This document shows positions 1 to 7,773 of a stretch of DNA of 39,393 bases, one piece after another. The position numbers were made by a program, and so were the translations under genes. The stretch covers positions 1 through 39,393 of the forward strand of contig JAQTQO010000011.1 in NCBI GenBank assembly GCA_028712155.1, given 5' to 3'. The stretch is from Patescibacteria group bacterium (GTDB taxonomy: Bacteria > Patescibacteriota > Patescibacteriia > Buchananbacterales > GWA2-38-13). The notes beneath the pieces are model-generated. The model saw only the letters and a list, made by a program, of their open reading frames with translations, made no database searches and was not told where the DNA came from. Each line of letters opens with the position of its first letter. Positions within the stretch are counted from its first letter, which is position 1.

Positions 1-1
1 G

Positions 2-406
2 ATGTTTTCCTACCCGTTCCGGTATATGGATAACATTTTCAACGGTGCGTTGAGTCCCATCCGGCAGGGTTTCACGCCGGCCGTGGATGTCTACCAGACC
101 AAGGATGCCGTCATCGTGGAGACGCCGCTGGCAGGCGTTGACCCTAAGGATGTTGAGATCACTGTGGAGAACGACGTGCTCACCATTCGCGGTGAAATGA
201 AGAAAGAGTCGGAGGTCGAGGATAAGGATTACTACCGCAAGGAAGTCCGCGCTGGCAGTTTCTATCGTTCCGTGGCGCTGCCGACCCGCGTGGTGAGCGA
301 CAAGGCGTCCGCCGAGTCGCACGAGGGAATGCTCAAGATCACCATTCCCAAAGCAGCCGAGGTCAAGCCCAAGACCGTGAAGATCGTTGCGAAAAAGAAG
401 AAATGA
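2..406 (+). CDS. Hsp20/alpha-crystallin small heat-shock protein (possibly 5'-truncated)
   Basis: Small heat-shock protein, an ATP-independent cytoplasmic holdase that keeps unfolding proteins soluble for DnaK/DnaJ, both of which lie downstream in this window. The alpha-crystallin domain spans about residues 22-118: it opens with the PAVDVYQTKDA strand, has the LAGVDPKDVEI and NDVLTIRGE segments and ends with the typical EGMLKITIPK motif (I-x-I/V type anchor) before a lysine-rich tail. At 134 residues the length is normal for the family. The ATG is at base 2, directly on the window edge, so no ribosome-binding site can be seen and an upstream in-frame start cannot be excluded. The stop is TGA. 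The family call is secure; the true N-terminus is not. Confidence 0.92.
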   Translation: MFSYPFRYMDNIFNGALSPIRQGFTPAVDVYQTKDAVIVETPLAGVDPKDVEITVENDVLTIRGEMKKESEVEDKDYYRKEVRAGSFYRSVALPTRVVSDKASAESHEGMLKITIPKAAEVKPKTVKIVAKKKK

Positions 407-424
407 CCGCCACGGTCATCCCGA

Positions 425-460
425 CCTTCGTCGGCCGAAGCCGACTACGGTCGGCGAAGG
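425..460. repeat. Palindromic intergenic element with UACG-capped hairpin
   Basis: A perfect 6-bp hairpin GCCGAC/GTCGGC (440-445 and 450-455) is closed by TACG, a stable UNCG-type tetraloop. It is enclosed by CCTTCG (425-430) against CGAAGG (455-460), and CTTCG (426-430) can alternatively pair with CGAAG (436-440). Nested, mutually exclusive stems of this kind are typical of REP-like intergenic palindromes. It could also act as a transcript 3' end for hsp20, although no T-tract follows. Only one copy is in the window. Confidence 0.55.
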
Positions 461-626
461 CCGAGCCCGCCTGCCCACCGTAGCCCCTTGACCGTCCGTA
501 GTTTTACGCGTAGGAGGCTTGGCGAAGGTGGGGTCGAGGGATCTCATCCAGTTAGTTGAGCACTTGACATCGAAATGAATGGGTAGGATTTGCATGGTAA
601 CGTAAATCTTGGGCTAAACGGCGTTT

Positions 627-650
627 CCGGTCCCGCGGCCGCGGGACCGG
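627..650. repeat. 24-base perfect palindrome
   Basis: Bases 627-638 are the exact reverse complement of 639-650, centred on GCGGCCGC. The palindrome is immediately followed by a second hairpin, CCGGAGC (656-662) with GCTCCGG (699-705), which has an inner CGCTGG/CCAGGCG pairing. As RNA the region would fold into two strong stem-loops upstream of and antisense to the galT terminator. Confidence 0.75.
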
Positions 651-718
651 CGCTGCCGGAGCTCATTCGCTGGTTCCTACATAGCGCCAGGCGGGTGGGC
701 TCCGGGAGCGCACATTAC

Positions 719-753
719 AAAAAAAGACTCCCATCAACGAAAGTGATGGGAGT
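719..753 (-). terminator. Intrinsic terminator of galT
   Basis: On the minus strand, ACTCCCATCA pairs perfectly over 10 bp with TGATGGGAGT (arms 744-753 and 727-736, 7-base loop). The stem is followed after one C by seven T (A-run at 719-725 on the plus strand). It begins 19 bases beyond the galT stop codon, as expected for a Rho-independent terminator. Confidence 0.93.
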
Positions 754-772
754 GCGGAGAGGCAAAGGGCGT

Positions 773-1801
773 TCAGGCGACCGGAACGGCCGCAGGCGTT
801 GCCGCAGTAAAAGCCGCGGTGGCGTCCACTTCACGCAGACGCTTGGCCGCCTGTTCCGGCGGTACGCTGTTGATGAAACAGCCGGTGGCGAATTCGAAGC
901 CCGCCATACAGGTGAGGCGCGGCACGATACGGATGCGCACCCGGTAGAAACGGTCGCAGTTCCGGTGCTGCTTGGTCGGTCCCTCATCGAGGAACAGGTT
1001 GAACGGCGGCAGGAACCCGACGGCGAGTTCGAGCAGGTGGAAGGTTTTGGCGAGCATGCTCGCCAGCTGGCCGTACGACGCAGAGAGGTCGTCGAAGTGG
1101 GCGATGTTGTCATTCGGGAGGATCCACATTTCGAACGGGACGCGGGACTCGTACGGACAGTAGCAGATGAAGCGGTCGTTTTCCAGCACGACGAGCTTCT
1201 CGATGCGCGCTTTTTGCAGCGCACGCGCAAAGCACGAGACGCCATGCTGGTAGTAGTCCTTCTCCAGGCGGTTCCACCGTTCCAGAAGCTTGGCCGGTAT
1301 GAACGGCAGCCCGATGATCTGCGTGTGGGGGTGCGGAAGCGACGCGCCGGCTGCCAGGCCGAAATTCTTGAAAACGACCAGGTAGTGGAGGCGCGTATCG
1401 CCGCGCAGATCGTTGGTCCGGTTGCGGATGGCCCACAGGATGTCCTGGTGTTCGGCGACCGACAAGGTCGCATGCGTGGCATCATGCCGCGGGGTTTCGA
1501 CCAGGATGTCGTGCACGCCGTGGGCATCGGCGATACCGAAACCGGTGCTGTCCACCAGGAACGTCGAATTGCCCTCGACACGAACCGCCGGGAACTTGTT
1601 GGGGATGACCCGGAGTTTCCAGCGGCGACGGTCGTCCTTCCATTCCAGCTGCGGATCGGGCGCGAGGTGCTCGTTGCCCGGACAGAACGGACAGGGCGAT
1701 TCCTCCCCGTCTTTGGGGAGGAAATGGTTGGGACGCAAGTCGCGTCCCGTTGCGAGAATGATCTCGCTGCCGACCATAAGGGTACGACGGATATCTGTCA
1801 T
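773..1801 (-). CDS. galT: Galactose-1-phosphate uridylyltransferase (GalT)
   Basis: Transfers UMP from UDP-glucose to galactose-1-phosphate (Leloir pathway) through a covalent uridylyl-histidine intermediate; some CPR members of the family may act on other sugar phosphates. The 342-residue protein has the zinc-type CPFC pair (C37, C40), the CPFCPGNE segment and the GalT variant of the HIT active site, HPHTQ at residues 157-161 (nucleophile H159). The chosen ATG at 1801 is preceded, 4 bases away, by a clean AGGAG; an upstream GTG at 1813 would overlap this ribosome-binding site. It is monocistronic, with its own promoter (1860-1887) and terminator (719-753), and is antisense to the flanking chaperone genes. 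No galK or galE is visible nearby, so the pathway role rests on family resemblance. Confidence 0.93.
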   Translation of the reverse strand: MTDIRRTLMVGSEIILATGRDLRPNHFLPKDGEESPCPFCPGNEHLAPDPQLEWKDDRRRWKLRVIPNKFPAVRVEGNSTFLVDSTGFGIADAHGVHDILVETPRHDATHATLSVAEHQDILWAIRNRTNDLRGDTRLHYLVVFKNFGLAAGASLPHPHTQIIGLPFIPAKLLERWNRLEKDYYQHGVSCFARALQKARIEKLVVLENDRFICYCPYESRVPFEMWILPNDNIAHFDDLSASYGQLASMLAKTFHLLELAVGFLPPFNLFLDEGPTKQHRNCDRFYRVRIRIVPRLTCMAGFEFATGCFINSVPPEQAAKRLREVDATAAFTAATPAAVPVA

Positions 1802-1859
1802 AGGACTCCTCACGTTGCGGTGTTGTGGGATTGTCGAAGACCAGCGAACCTGAAGTCAC

Positions 1860-1887
1860 ATAGTACGCGCTTGCGCATGATTGTCAA
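1860..1887 (-). promoter_or_regulatory. Promoter of galT
   Basis: On the minus strand there is a consensus TTGACA (plus-strand 1882-1887), a 16-base spacer and TACTAT (1860-1865). The predicted start near 1852 gives a leader of about 50 bases carrying the AGGAG ribosome-binding site. Confidence 0.75.
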
Positions 1888-1908
1888 TGGAAGTTGAAGG
1901 TTGTCACG

Positions 1909-1925
1909 GCCGGCCGATTGCCGGC
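1909..1925. repeat. Short hairpin upstream of dnaK
   Basis: GCCGGC (1909-1914) pairs with GCCGGC (1920-1925) around a 5-base loop in the galT-dnaK divergent space. It does not match the CIRCE (HrcA) operator TTAGCACTC-N9-GAGTGCTAA, and I see no clear sigma-32-type promoter. Its regulatory role, if any, is unknown. Confidence 0.4.
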
Positions 1926-1969
1926 GATGAAAGTCTTTAACTTAAAAGGACTCATAAATTGAATTTAGT

Positions 1970-3874
<1,905 letters not shown>

Positions 3875-3892
3875 TTTGTAGGATTTTTGAAA

Positions 3893-3918
3893 GGGCGGGG
3901 CCAGGAGGGGCCCCGCCC
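3893..3918 (+). promoter_or_regulatory. Perfect 10-bp hairpin with AGGAGG in its loop
   Basis: GGGCGGGGCC (3893-3902) is the exact complement of GGCCCCGCCC (3909-3918), and the six-base loop is AGGAGG, the full anti-16S ribosome-binding sequence. The element lies 18 bases after the dnaK stop and ends 7 bases before the ATG of the TIR gene. There is no T-tract after it, so it is a poor intrinsic terminator on the plus strand. The loop-borne AGGAGG is 17 bases from the ATG, too far for classic pairing unless the distance is changed by folding. It may stabilise the dnaK mRNA 3' end or gate translation of the TIR gene. Confidence 0.7.
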
Positions 3919-3925
3919 AAAGAAT

Positions 3926-4942
3926 ATGGATCCGATAGTTGAAACGCTCCAAAATATTTTGTTATTAAAAGGACATAGCTACCTTTCGAGTTTGTTGTAT
4001 GATTCAAGTTACGAGATTATTCAATCTGGCCAGTATGGGAGTAAATGGAATTCCATAATTTCCAAGTTTGTAATTTATTTACCAGTACAAAATTACTTCA
4101 AACTTAGAAATTACTTTGATTCTGCAAAGGAATTGTTATTAGAGTGTGTACGCGATATATACCCAGTTACCGACGATGCACCCGAAATTGTAGCTGTTGA
4201 GTTTCGGATATTAATACCGGGCACGAATACTAAGGTTGATTTTTCAAGTCAGGCTATAAATGAGGAGTCACTACGTAAGGTATTCATTAGTTACTCCACT
4301 CAAAACAGCGCGCTCGCCGGTCAATTAAAAATAATTTTAGAGGAGATGGGATTTGATGCTTTTTTAGCCCATGAAGACATCAATCCTTCAGCTGAATGGC
4401 AGGAAACAATTTTGAATATTCTTGGTGAGTCAGGAATATTTATTCCCATTATTACAGAAAGTTATCATGGATCAAATTGGACAGACCAAGAATCCGGGAT
4501 TGCGATGTATACAAAAAAAATTGTGTTGCCAATCTGTGTCGTTGGTTGTAAACCATATGGATTTTTATCTAAGTACCAGGCTATGTTTATTGCAGCGAAT
4601 GATGTTAATTCTATTACCGCAGATAGTATTTATAGGGTTTTGGTAAAAGTAAATCCAGTGATTGCGAAACGGTTGTTATCACAACTGCTTATTTCATTTT
4701 CGGAAAGTCAAAATTATTTTCAATCAGGCGCAAAATCGGAATTAATATTAAGATTATTCAGTGAAAAGCTTGACAAGAAGGATGTGAATAAAATATTCGA
4801 AAGTTTTCTTGCAAATTCACAGATTAGAGAATGCATATTGGCACGACCAAATTTGTATAGTCTTTTTCAGCGGCACAGAAAAGCAATTAGTCCAACCATA
4901 CTAAATAGAATAAGAGATGTCGTTCCGAAGTGGTTTTCTTAA
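3926..4942 (+). CDS. TIR-domain protein, AT-rich, likely horizontally acquired
   Basis: The 338-residue protein contains a TIR domain at about residues 118-235: VFISYS (119-124), the AHED turn (148-151), the segment around W158 with glutamates E157 and E160 as candidates for the acidic catalytic position, and the SNWTDQE motif (183-189). Bacterial TIR domains commonly cleave NAD+ or make cyclic-ADP-ribose signals in anti-phage defence; that activity is inferred here, not shown. Residues 1-110 (an alpha/beta region) and 240-338 (mostly helical) were not recognised. I chose ATG 3926 because the earlier TTG at 3887 would translate through the GC hairpin. Base composition drops sharply to AT-rich with codons such as ATA, TTA and AGA, unlike both neighbours, pointing to transfer. 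No defence partner gene is adjacent. Confidence 0.85.
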   Translation: MDPIVETLQNILLLKGHSYLSSLLYDSSYEIIQSGQYGSKWNSIISKFVIYLPVQNYFKLRNYFDSAKELLLECVRDIYPVTDDAPEIVAVEFRILIPGTNTKVDFSSQAINEESLRKVFISYSTQNSALAGQLKIILEEMGFDAFLAHEDINPSAEWQETILNILGESGIFIPIITESYHGSNWTDQESGIAMYTKKIVLPICVVGCKPYGFLSKYQAMFIAANDVNSITADSIYRVLVKVNPVIAKRLLSQLLISFSESQNYFQSGAKSELILRLFSEKLDKKDVNKIFESFLANSQIRECILARPNLYSLFQRHRKAISPTILNRIRDVVPKWFS

Positions 4943-4946
4943 CTGT

Positions 4947-5279
4947 ATGAAAACCTACAACAAGCTCATCCGCGATAGGATTCCGGAAATAATTGCTGCG
5001 AAAGGGGAGAAGGCGGTGACGCGGATTTTGAATGATGAGGAATTCGGCAGGGCGCTTATGGCGAAGTTGGTGGAAGAGGCAAAGGAAGCGGAAGCGACCG
5101 CCGGAGACAAAACCGAACTGACCAAAGAAATCGGCGATGTGTGGGAAGTCATCGAAGCGCTGATCACTCACTTTGGTTTAGACCAGCAGGAAATTGCCCG
5201 CATCAAAGCGAAACGCCGGGCTGAGCGCGGTGGATTTGCGAAGAAAATTTTTTTGGAGTCGGTCGGCGGGAATAAATAG
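4947..5279 (+). CDS. MazG-like nucleoside triphosphate pyrophosphohydrolase
   Basis: Small all-alpha NTP pyrophosphohydrolase of the MazG/phosphoribosyl-ATP pyrophosphatase superfamily, expected to hydrolyse non-canonical or excess NTPs to NMP and pyrophosphate. The 110-residue protein begins with the family's YNKLIRDRIPEII motif. It shows the metal-binding acidic residues in two helices: LVEEAKEAE (E43, E44, E47) and EIGDVWEVI (E61, D64). ATG 4947 gives this canonical N-terminus; an ATG at 4917 would overlap the TIR gene. It starts 4 bases after the TIR stop, so the two are probably co-transcribed, but its GC content returns to the chromosomal level. It is probably a resident housekeeping gene rather than part of the acquired segment. 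No histidine biosynthesis genes are nearby, which argues against HisE. Confidence 0.85.
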   Translation: MKTYNKLIRDRIPEIIAAKGEKAVTRILNDEEFGRALMAKLVEEAKEAEATAGDKTELTKEIGDVWEVIEALITHFGLDQQEIARIKAKRRAERGGFAKKIFLESVGGNK

Positions 5280-5306
5280 CGAAAAACGGGGCACGTTTGC
5301 AGAATT

Positions 5307-5336
5307 TTGAAGGCCGGAGTAAGCTACTGGTATTAA
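5307..5336 (+). promoter_or_regulatory. Putative promoter with extended -10
   Basis: TTGAAG (5307-5312), an 18-base spacer and TATTAA (5331-5336), preceded by TGG as an extended -10 element. The predicted transcript start near 5343 lies about 18 bases before the ATG at 5361. Confidence 0.5.
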
Positions 5337-5360
5337 TTCACCGCGAATAAATATTTCGTT

Positions 5361-6110
5361 ATGGAACAGGGAAAACCGATGGGGGGAGCGTCTGCGGGTC
5401 CGTCAAGCAACAAACCGTCCGGAGCGGGAGGCAATCGCGTGGTCATCGCGGTTATCATCGGTATATTAATTTTTGGCGTGGCATACGGTTTGCTGCTCCA
5501 GCGATCCAAGCAGACCGGTCAACCGACAACGGAACCGTCACCGAGTCCGACGGTTTCCGCTACCCCGACCGTACCGCCGCCGACGCCGACTGCCAAAGCG
5601 GAGCGGAAAACGTTCGGCAGCATGTCGGTGATGGTGCCGGCCGGAGCGTTGATGGTTGAACCGGCGGGTCTGAAAGAAGCCTTTGCGCTCAACGGCATCA
5701 CGCTGGTGGCCGCCGAGAGCATCAGCAGCATGACCGTCGAGGAAATCCAAAAGAAGATCGAAGTGGACAAACTGACGGAGGCCGATGCGCTCAAGGGATA
5801 CTGGCGGTTTGACATTTTGCAGGTGGCCAATGCCGATAAGCTGGCGTTGGCGGCCTGGATTACGAAGAACTGGCCGGAGTACGATGAAACGCAGGTGACG
5901 GTGGAGAAAAGCACGGAAAAGATCGGCAAGGTCAGCGTCTCGGTGCACAAGCTCGTGAACAAGACGGAGGGCGGCCTGCAGCAGACGATCTACTTCGCGC
6001 AACCGAAGAGTCAGGGCGACGTCGTGCTCTTCAGCACGTTCCTGCCGTCCGGTCAGGCCCTGAAAGGCACGCCGGTCGAGGGTCTTATCCAGAGCGCGCA
6101 GTTCGAATAA
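5361..6110 (+). CDS. Membrane-anchored protein of unknown function
   Basis: I do not recognise this 249-residue family. The N-terminus is Gly/Ser/Pro-rich and unstructured, followed by one membrane segment at about residues 27-46 (VVIAVIIGILIFGVAYGLLL), giving an N-in, C-out topology. A Pro/Thr/Ser linker (about 50-76) leads to a roughly 170-residue extracytoplasmic domain of mixed alpha/beta character without cysteines or obvious catalytic motifs. Its segments suggest a small globular fold ending in strands. A 12-base gap separates it from the DUF3467 gene, so the two probably share a transcript. It could be a surface or envelope-stress protein, but the sequence alone does not say. Confidence 0.8.
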   Translation: MEQGKPMGGASAGPSSNKPSGAGGNRVVIAVIIGILIFGVAYGLLLQRSKQTGQPTTEPSPSPTVSATPTVPPPTPTAKAERKTFGSMSVMVPAGALMVEPAGLKEAFALNGITLVAAESISSMTVEEIQKKIEVDKLTEADALKGYWRFDILQVANADKLALAAWITKNWPEYDETQVTVEKSTEKIGKVSVSVHKLVNKTEGGLQQTIYFAQPKSQGDVVLFSTFLPSGQALKGTPVEGLIQSAQFE

Positions 6111-6121
6111 ATTTTCCGTCT

Positions 6122-6430
6122 ATGGCCGAACAACAGTCCGGCGCACCCGGCGGCATCCAGGTGAAAGCCAGCGAAGAGCTGCTCAAGGGCAAGTACTCGA
6201 CGCATATGCAGGTGCTGCATACGCGCGAGGAATTCATTCTGGATTTCATGCTGATGGTGCCGCCGCTGGCGCAGCTGGTTTCGCGCTTGCTCGTCTCCCC
6301 GGCGCACTTCAAACGGCTGGTGCGCGCGCTGACGGAGAATCTCGCCCGCTACGAGAAGCAGTACGGGAAAATTGACGCGGGCGTGAAACCCTCCGACGAG
6401 CATCGGGAAGTCGGATTCCAGGTGGAATAA
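6122..6430 (+). CDS. DUF3467 family protein
   Basis: The 102-residue protein matches the DUF3467 pattern: a strand with YSTHMQVLHTREEFILDF, a central MVPPLAQLVSRLLVSPAHF segment and a C-terminal helix FKRLVRALTENLARYEKQYG. Family members are small cytoplasmic proteins of unknown role, often near housekeeping genes. The ATG follows the preceding gene's stop by 11 bases, with no clear Shine-Dalgarno. It is probably the last gene of the transcription unit started at 5307-5336, because an AT-rich inverted repeat with a T-tract follows before dnaJ. Confidence 0.75.
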   Translation: MAEQQSGAPGGIQVKASEELLKGKYSTHMQVLHTREEFILDFMLMVPPLAQLVSRLLVSPAHFKRLVRALTENLARYEKQYGKIDAGVKPSDEHREVGFQVE

Positions 6431-6432
6431 GC

Positions 6433-6519
6433 GAAGCGAAAAGCGTAAAACGCAGAGCGTAAAACAGCCGGTAGGGTAATTCTTTTGCGTTTTTCGCTTT
6501 GCCTTTTACGTTTTTTATT
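6433..6519. repeat. AT-rich inverted and iterated GCGTAAAAC repeats before dnaJ
   Basis: GCGTAAAAC occurs twice in direct orientation (near 6443 and 6455) in a purine-rich left half (AAGCGAAAAGCG). The right half (from about 6482) contains the approximate inverse, TGCGTTTTTCGCTTT, then CCTTTTACG and a T-tract of six. As RNA it forms a long imperfect hairpin ending in a U-tract directly before the dnaJ ATG. This could terminate the DUF3467 transcript. The U-run adjacent to the start codon replaces a Shine-Dalgarno sequence. Confidence 0.5.
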
Positions 6520-7635
6520 ATGGCGAAAGATTTCTACGAAACACTCGGGGTCGGACGCAGCGCGACACCGGAAGAAATAAAGGTGGCGTTCCGCAAGCTG
6601 GCCCACCAGTACCATCCGGACAAGGCCGGCGGCAATGCGGAGAAGTTCAAGGAGATCAACGCCGCATACCAGGTGCTGTCCGATCCGGACAAACGTAAGC
6701 AGTACGACCAGTACGGCGCGACGTTTGAACAGGCGCGCGCCCGCGGCGGGTTCCAGGGTTTTGATAATTTCCGGGATTTCGCCGATTACGCGCAGGCGTT
6801 CCGCAACGGGGACCAGGGCAACCGGGTCGAATTTGATTTTGGCAATCTCGGCGATCTGTTCGGCGGGCTGGGCGATGTGTTCGGGTTTTCTTCCGGCGGA
6901 GGACGGAGGGCGGCGCAACGCGGCGGCGCCGATATGCAGGTGGAAATTGCCGTGCCATTCCGCGATGCCGTGTTTGGAACGGCCCGCGAGCTGATTTTGG
7001 AACGTCACCGTGCATGCGCGGAGTGCGGCGGCAGCGGGGCCCAGCCGGGCACCAAGAGTTCGCGCTGCCGCACGTGCGGCGGGCGCGGCCAGGTGGTCCG
7101 GTCCATCGGGTTGGGTTTCGGCATGCAGGCGGTCTGCCCGGATTGCGGCGGCGCCGGCAGCGTTGCCGAGCACCCGTGCAAGGCGTGCCGGGGGAAGGGG
7201 ACGCAGCGCACGCGCGAGAAACTGAACGTAAAAATCCCGGCCGGCATTGACGACGGCCAGGCGATTCGCCTGACCGGCCAGGGTGAATCCGCCGGTCGCG
7301 GCGGAAGTGCCGGTGATTTGTACGTCCGCGTCCGGGTCGTGCCGGATGAGCGCATCAGCCGCGAGGGCCAGGATTTGAAAATGGAGAACCCGATTTCTTT
7401 TGCGACCGCGGCGCTTGGCGGAACGATCGACCTGGAGACCCTGGATGGCACCGTGACGCTCAAAATTCCCGAAGGCACGCAGTCCGGGAAAGTGTTTCGT
7501 ATCCGCGGGAAAGGCGTACCGGATCTGGGCGGCCATGGCCGCGGTGATTTGCTGGTCCGCGTGGAGGTGCAGACTCCGACCCGTTTGAACCGCAAGCAGC
7601 GCGATATTCTCGAGCAGTTCCGGGACGCGGAATGA
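6520..7635 (+). CDS. dnaJ: Chaperone protein DnaJ (Hsp40, type I)
   Basis: Co-chaperone that stimulates DnaK ATPase and delivers clients. The 371-residue protein has the complete type I layout: J-domain (about 3-66) with HPD at 32-34, a Gly/Phe-rich stretch (about 72-130, including [10 protein letters not shown]), and a zinc region (about 165-235) with four CxxCxGxG-type repeats: [24 protein letters not shown] and CKACRGKG (the last with Arg for the first Gly). Two C-terminal beta domains follow. The start at 6520 gives [11 protein letters not shown], the standard N-terminus; the TTG at 6499 lies inside the T-rich repeat. It is separated from dnaK by four genes, an unusual split of the common dnaK-dnaJ pair. 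Confidence 0.97.
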   Translation: MAKDFYETLGVGRSATPEEIKVAFRKLAHQYHPDKAGGNAEKFKEINAAYQVLSDPDKRKQYDQYGATFEQARARGGFQGFDNFRDFADYAQAFRNGDQGNRVEFDFGNLGDLFGGLGDVFGFSSGGGRRAAQRGGADMQVEIAVPFRDAVFGTARELILERHRACAECGGSGAQPGTKSSRCRTCGGRGQVVRSIGLGFGMQAVCPDCGGAGSVAEHPCKACRGKGTQRTREKLNVKIPAGIDDGQAIRLTGQGESAGRGGSAGDLYVRVRVVPDERISREGQDLKMENPISFATAALGGTIDLETLDGTVTLKIPEGTQSGKVFRIRGKGVPDLGGHGRGDLLVRVEVQTPTRLNRKQRDILEQFRDAE

Positions 7636-7651
7636 CGCGAGAAACGTCTGC

Positions 7652-7680
7652 TTGACAGTCTAATAGTATTGGATTAGGGT
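7652..7680 (+). promoter_or_regulatory. Putative promoter of the prephenate-dehydratase-like gene
   Basis: Consensus TTGACA (7652-7657), a 17-base spacer and TAGGGT (7675-7680, a weak -10). It lies 17 bases after the dnaJ stop and predicts a leader of about 85 bases before ATG 7774. The TTG at 7696 that opens the longer reading frame is within this leader. Confidence 0.5.
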
Positions 7681-7773
7681 GCACGCATTGTCGCGTTGGT
7701 GGATGAACTGATCTTTGAGAAAGACCAGTTTTTTGTTGGAAACGAAGGCAGGGAAATATTGCGGAGGTGGTGG

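Larger units (their letters stand above)
407..718. other. Intergenic region rich in inverted repeats, no gene recognised
   Basis: About 310 bases lie between hsp20 and the galT terminator. The left part (420-475) is a nest of inverted repeats. The part from about 480 to 545 looks like the remainder of the same intergenic element, with repeated GTAG/CGTAG words. A TTGACA at 564-569 is followed by TAGGAT at 584-589, but the 14-base spacing is too short for a good promoter. From 627 on there is a 24-base perfect palindrome and a second hairpin (656-705). No tRNA, SRP RNA, RNase P RNA or tmRNA signature was recognised, and reading frames here are shadows. A small structured RNA is possible but unproven. 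Confidence 0.5.

Noticed and set aside
564-592. Promoter TTGACA/TAGGAT between hsp20 and galT
   Set aside because: The spacing is 14 bases, and at 16-17 bases the -10 match is poor; kept only as a comment on the intergenic region.
590-1897. 435-residue plus-strand reading frame across galT
   Set aside because: It is the complement of galT, which has family motifs, promoter, ribosome-binding site and terminator; the plus-strand product is Arg/Glu-rich with no recognisable domain.
1889-1969. CIRCE or heat-shock sigma promoter before dnaK
   Set aside because: No TTAGCACTC/GAGTGCTAA repeat and no convincing sigma-32-like boxes; only a short GCCGGC hairpin is present.
3926-5279. TIR plus MazG-like genes as a complete two-gene defence system
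   Set aside because: The MazG-like gene has native composition and a common housekeeping architecture; no sensor or other partner was found. It is kept only as an adjacency worth checking.
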